From NCBI GenBank assembly GCA_031254715.1, contig JAIRTY010000401.1, forward strand, positions 1 through 6,916: a stretch of DNA of 6,916 nucleotides. The letters are read 5' to 3'. Positions 4,625 to 6,916 of the stretch are shown here, piece after piece. A program made the position numbers and the translations under genes. This DNA is from Nocardiopsaceae bacterium (GTDB lineage Bacteria > Actinomycetota > Actinomycetes > Streptosporangiales > Streptosporangiaceae). The first letter of the stretch is position 1. Each line of letters begins with the position of its first letter. Under the pieces are notes generated by a model that saw nothing but the letters and a program-made list of their open reading frames with translations, did no database searches and had not been told where the DNA came from.

Positions 4625-5748
4625 AGCGCCACCGCGACCGTCCCGGCGGCCGGCACCACCGCCTCGTAGACCTTCACCACGTCTCTGGCTATCACCGGCC
4701 AGTCGTAGGCACGGACCGCCTCCGCCGCGGCGGCGGACAGCCGCGCCCGCAGCGCCGGGTCGTCGAGCAGCCGCCCGGCGGCCTCCGCCAGGGCAGCGGG
4801 ATCGCCGGTGGCGAACAGCTCGCCCGCCCGGCCGCCGCGCAGCACCTGCCGGAACGCATCCAGGTCGCTGGCGGCGATCGGGGCCCCGGCCGCCATGGCC
4901 TCGGCCAGCACGATGCCGAAGCTCTCGCCGCCGGTGTTGGGCGCGCAGAACACGTCAACCGACCGGTAGACGCGGGCCTTGTCTTCCTCGCTGACCTCGC
5001 CCAGCAGCACCACCCGTTCCCGCAGCGGGGCCGGAAGCCGGCCGAGCGCCTCCCCGGCGTCGCCCGGCCCGGCGATGAGCAGCCGCAACTCCGGGCGGGC
5101 CTCGCCCAGCCGCCGGAACGCGCGCAGCAGCACGTCAAGTCCCTTCCGCGGCTCCTCGAGCCGGCCGAGGAACCCGAGCGCACCGCCCGGTCCCGGCCAG
5201 TCCGGCAGCGGCTGCGCGTGCTCGAACCGGCGCACGGTCACCCCGTTCGGGATGAGCACCGCGTCCCCGCCCATGTGCTCGACCAGGGTGGTGCGCGCGG
5301 CCTCCGACACCGCGATCCGGCCGCTGATCTTTTCCAGCGCGGTCTGCAGCACCGGGTTGGCGGCGTGCAGCACCCGCGACCGCGGCATCGCGGTGTGGAC
5401 GGTCGCCACGATCGGCCCGTCCGCCACCCAGCAGGCCAACAGCGACAAGCTGGGCGCAGCGGGCTCGTGCACGTGCAGCACGTCGAACGCGCCCTCCCTG
5501 ACCCAGCGGCGGACCCTGGCCGCTGATAGGAAGCCGAACGCCAGCCGCGCGACCGAGCCGTTGTAGGGGACCGGGACGGCCCGCCCGGCCGGTACCACGT
5601 AGCCGGGCAGCGGGCGCTCGTCATCGGCCGGCGAGATCACCGAGACCTCGTGCCCGAGCCCGATCAGCGCCTCGGCGAGGTCCATCACATGCTGCTGCAC
5701 CCCGCCAGGGACGTCCCAGGTGTAGGGGCAGACGATGCCGACCTTCAC
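4621..5748 (-). CDS. pimA: Phosphatidyl-myo-inositol alpha-mannosyltransferase PimA
   Basis: GT4-family (GT-B fold) enzyme that transfers mannose from GDP-mannose to the 2-position of the inositol of phosphatidylinositol, the first PIM step, at the cytoplasmic face of the plasma membrane. In the 375-residue product the N-terminal domain has CPYTWDVPGGVQQHV (residues 7-21, the glycine loop), HVHEP (92-96) and VATVHTAMPRSR with His118, the position of the key histidine in mycobacterial PimA. The C-terminal domain has GRLEEPRKGLDVLL (Arg196 and Lys202, GDP-mannose binding) and the GT4 E-x7-E motif in ESFGIVLAE (Glu275, Glu283). Length and residue spacing match characterised PimA. The GTG start (5748) overlaps the patA stop as GTGA with GGGGA 5 bases before it. 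The last residues (VPAAGTVAVAL) recur, diverged, in the downstream repeat zone. Confidence 0.93.
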   Translation of the reverse strand: MKVGIVCPYTWDVPGGVQQHVMDLAEALIGLGHEVSVISPADDERPLPGYVVPAGRAVPVPYNGSVARLAFGFLSAARVRRWVREGAFDVLHVHEPAAPSLSLLACWVADGPIVATVHTAMPRSRVLHAANPVLQTALEKISGRIAVSEAARTTLVEHMGGDAVLIPNGVTVRRFEHAQPLPDWPGPGGALGFLGRLEEPRKGLDVLLRAFRRLGEARPELRLLIAGPGDAGEALGRLPAPLRERVVLLGEVSEEDKARVYRSVDVFCAPNTGGESFGIVLAEAMAAGAPIAASDLDAFRQVLRGGRAGELFATGDPAALAEAAGRLLDDPALRARLSAAAAEAVRAYDWPVIARDVVKVYEAVVPAAGTVAVAL

Positions 5749-6824
5749 GGCGAATCCCCGGTCCCGTCGGTGCCGGGGCTGCCGTCGCTCCCGGGGCTGC
5801 CGTCGGCCCCGGGGCTGCCGTCGGCCCCGCGCCCGGCGCCGTCGCCGGTGCCTGCCCCGCCGCCGGCGGCGGCCTCGCCGTTGAGCATTCCCTTCCCGGC
5901 CGCGACCGCCGCTGAAAGCCGGGCCGGGTCGAGATCGGCCACGAACACCCGCTGCAGCATGTGCCAGTCTTCCGGGTGAGCGTTGATCGACTGCTCGAAC
6001 ACCCGCGCGAGCTGCTGCGTCATGGCGGCCACCTGTTCCCGGCGGCTCCCGGCGGCCGGCACCGGGATCTCCTCATGGATGTGCGCGGCCCAATAGGGCC
6101 CCTCGAACCACAGCGTGACCGGCATGAGAGCGGCCCCCGTCTGCACGGCCAGCGCCGCGGGCCCGGCCATCATGCGGGCCTTCTCCCCGAAGAATTCCAC
6201 CTCGATGCCGCTGCCGGTGACATCCCGGTCGGCCAGCAGGCACACCAGGTTCCCGGCCCGCAGCCGCTGGGCCAGCACCCCGAACCGGCTGGCGCCGCCG
6301 GTGGCAGGGAGCACTTCCATGCCGAGCCCCTCCCGGAACGCGACGAACCGCTCGTAGACCGACTCCGGCTTGAGCCGTTCCGCCACCGTGGTAAAGCGGC
6401 CGGCGCCAATGGCGATGATCCACGCCCCTGCGTGCTCCCAGTTGCCCATGTGCGGGAGCGCGAACACCACGCCACGGCCGGCCTTGAGGTGGGCGAGCGC
6501 GGTCTGCTCCGCCCCGATCGCGCGCATGTCGGCCACGATCCGCTCCCGGCTGATCACCGGCAGCCGGAAGACCTCCAGCCAGTACCGGGCGTAGGAGCGC
6601 ATGGCCCGCCGGGACAAGGCGCGCAGCTGCTTGCCGGCGAACTGGCCGCCGCCGGTCCGCCCCAGGTTGGCCTCCAGCACCTGCACCCGCGGCCCCTGCC
6701 GGCGCCAGGCGATGTCGGCAGCGCGCTCGAACAGCCACCGCGCCCAGGATTCGGGCATCCGGCACACCAGCGACCATCCCAGCGCGTAGGCGCTGTCCGC
6801 CAGCCAGTCCTTCGTCCGGCTCAC
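5745..6824 (-). CDS. patA: Phosphatidylinositol mannoside acyltransferase (PatA-like)
   Basis: Member of the lysophospholipid acyltransferase / HtrB-like family. The mycobacterial homologue transfers a palmitoyl chain from acyl-CoA to the 6-position of the mannose that PimA adds, on the inner membrane leaflet. Residues ~1-300 fit the family: an N-terminal helix (WLADSAYALGWSLVCRMPES), the catalytic H-x4-E box in FALPHMGNWEHAG (His125, Glu130), LLADRDVTGSGIEVEFFGE (197-214) and GPAALAVQTGAALMPV (221-236). The GTG at 6824 has AGGGA 6 bases upstream; the frame stays open to the window edge without another usual start. The stop overlaps pimA. Residues ~310-359 are an added Gly/Ser/Asp/Pro tail with GSPG-D repeats, unlike the mycobacterial protein and probably disordered. 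Confidence 0.9.
   Translation of the reverse strand: MSRTKDWLADSAYALGWSLVCRMPESWARWLFERAADIAWRRQGPRVQVLEANLGRTGGGQFAGKQLRALSRRAMRSYARYWLEVFRLPVISRERIVADMRAIGAEQTALAHLKAGRGVVFALPHMGNWEHAGAWIIAIGAGRFTTVAERLKPESVYERFVAFREGLGMEVLPATGGASRFGVLAQRLRAGNLVCLLADRDVTGSGIEVEFFGEKARMMAGPAALAVQTGAALMPVTLWFEGPYWAAHIHEEIPVPAAGSRREQVAAMTQQLARVFEQSINAHPEDWHMLQRVFVADLDPARLSAAVAAGKGMLNGEAAAGGGAGTGDGAGRGADGSPGADGSPGSDGSPGTDGTGDSP
5773..5826. repeat. 18-bp tandem repeat, three copies, in the tail of patA
   Basis: Units at 5773-5790, 5791-5808 and 5809-5826 share CCGGGGCTGCCGTCG, and the last two are identical. Each encodes six residues of the type DGSPG(A/S/T) on the - strand. Period 18 matches the repeat in the ClpC-N gene tail, but the sequence and encoded residues differ. 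Confidence 0.88.
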
Positions 6825-6916
6825 GCCCTGTCCCTTCCCTGCTCCGGCTCTTCCCCCCGGGCTTCCCCGGCTCTGTTCCCCCCGCCAACCGGCCCCGACC
6901 GACCTCCCGGGTTCCC
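6821..6916 (-). CDS. C-terminal tail of an upstream gene, possibly pgsA (phosphatidylinositol phosphate synthase)
   Basis: A frame open from the right edge for 31 codons ends in a TGA at 6823-6821 that overlaps the patA GTG as GTGA, the same junction as patA-pimA. The residues (Gly, Arg, Glu and Pro-rich, ending EEPEQGRDRA) show no domain. In actinobacteria the gene before patA is usually pgsA, which makes the phosphatidylinositol precursor for PimA, and its C-terminus is often a variable hydrophilic tail. All three forward frames are open here, so the frame choice rests on the overlap and synteny alone. Confidence 0.35.
   Translation of the reverse strand, partial: GNPGGRSGPVGGGNRAGEARGEEPEQGRDRA

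Noticed and set aside
3431..4669. 412-codon open frame on the + strand across pdxS, the LemA-like gene and the 45-bp repeats
   Set aside because: Antisense to PdxS and the LemA-like protein; composition dominated by His, Arg, Gly and Pro; no family resemblance. It stays open partly because the 45-bp repeat is a multiple of three.
4059..4994. 311-codon open frame on the + strand over the pimA 3' end and the LemA-like gene
   Set aside because: Antisense, extremely Ala/Arg/Pro/Ser-rich, no recognisable domain.
1..6916. CRISPR array, tRNA, rRNA or insertion sequence
   Set aside because: No spaced direct repeats of CRISPR type, no tRNA-like cloverleaf noticed, and no transposase or terminal inverted repeats; the tandem repeats found are contiguous and mostly in coding tails.

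Overview
This is a very GC-rich stretch with frequent GTG starts and high GC at third codon positions. It carries the phosphatidylinositol mannoside (PIM) genes patA and pimA, the pyridoxal 5'-phosphate (PLP) synthase genes pdxS and pdxT, and yebC. That combination and order point to a filamentous or related actinomycete. The broad order (pgsA?-patA-pimA-X-pdxS-Y-pdxT-yebC) resembles what I recall of the mycobacterial Rv2612c-Rv2603c region. I cannot place the genus.

Layout. Only one gene is on the + strand: the C-terminal part of a flavoprotein-fold protein (2-397), cut by the left edge. It converges on yebC, and a perfect 11-bp inverted repeat contains both stop codons and is probably a bidirectional terminator. 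Everything else reads leftward. In transcription order: a probable tail of a gene upstream of patA (6916-6821, perhaps pgsA), the acyltransferase patA (6824-5745), the mannosyltransferase pimA (5748-4621), a 45-bp tandem-repeat zone with unexpected coding character (about 4620-4444), a LemA-like membrane protein (4450-3887), pdxS (3835 or 3847 down to 2891), a stand-alone ClpC N-terminal-domain protein (2844-2107), a 338-base spacer with an apparent gene relic (2106-1769), pdxT (1768-1160) and yebC (1163-411). Stop/start overlaps of GTGA or ATGA link the tail ORF to patA, patA to pimA, and pdxT to yebC, which fits one or two leftward operons.

How the genes work together. PatA and PimA carry out successive early steps of PIM assembly at the inner face of the plasma membrane. 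PdxS and PdxT form the PLP synthase complex: PdxT releases ammonia from glutamine and PdxS builds PLP from a pentose phosphate and a triose phosphate. YebC is a conserved translation-associated factor. The odd member is the ClpC N-domain-only protein. It keeps both Clp-N repeats almost identical to true ClpC1, has no AAA+ module, and instead carries a predicted coiled coil and an acidic Pro/Ala/Gly repeat tail. It looks like an adaptor, decoy or sponge for the ClpC1 system, lodged between the two PLP synthase genes.

Most notable points: (1) the ClpC N-domain-only protein; (2) the 45-bp repeats after pimA, which stay open in the pimA frame past its TGA, end with a diverged copy of the PimA C-terminus and stop across the next start codon; (3) a truncated, start-less relic resembling the putative glycolipid-binding family before pdxT; (4) the palindrome holding both convergent stop codons.
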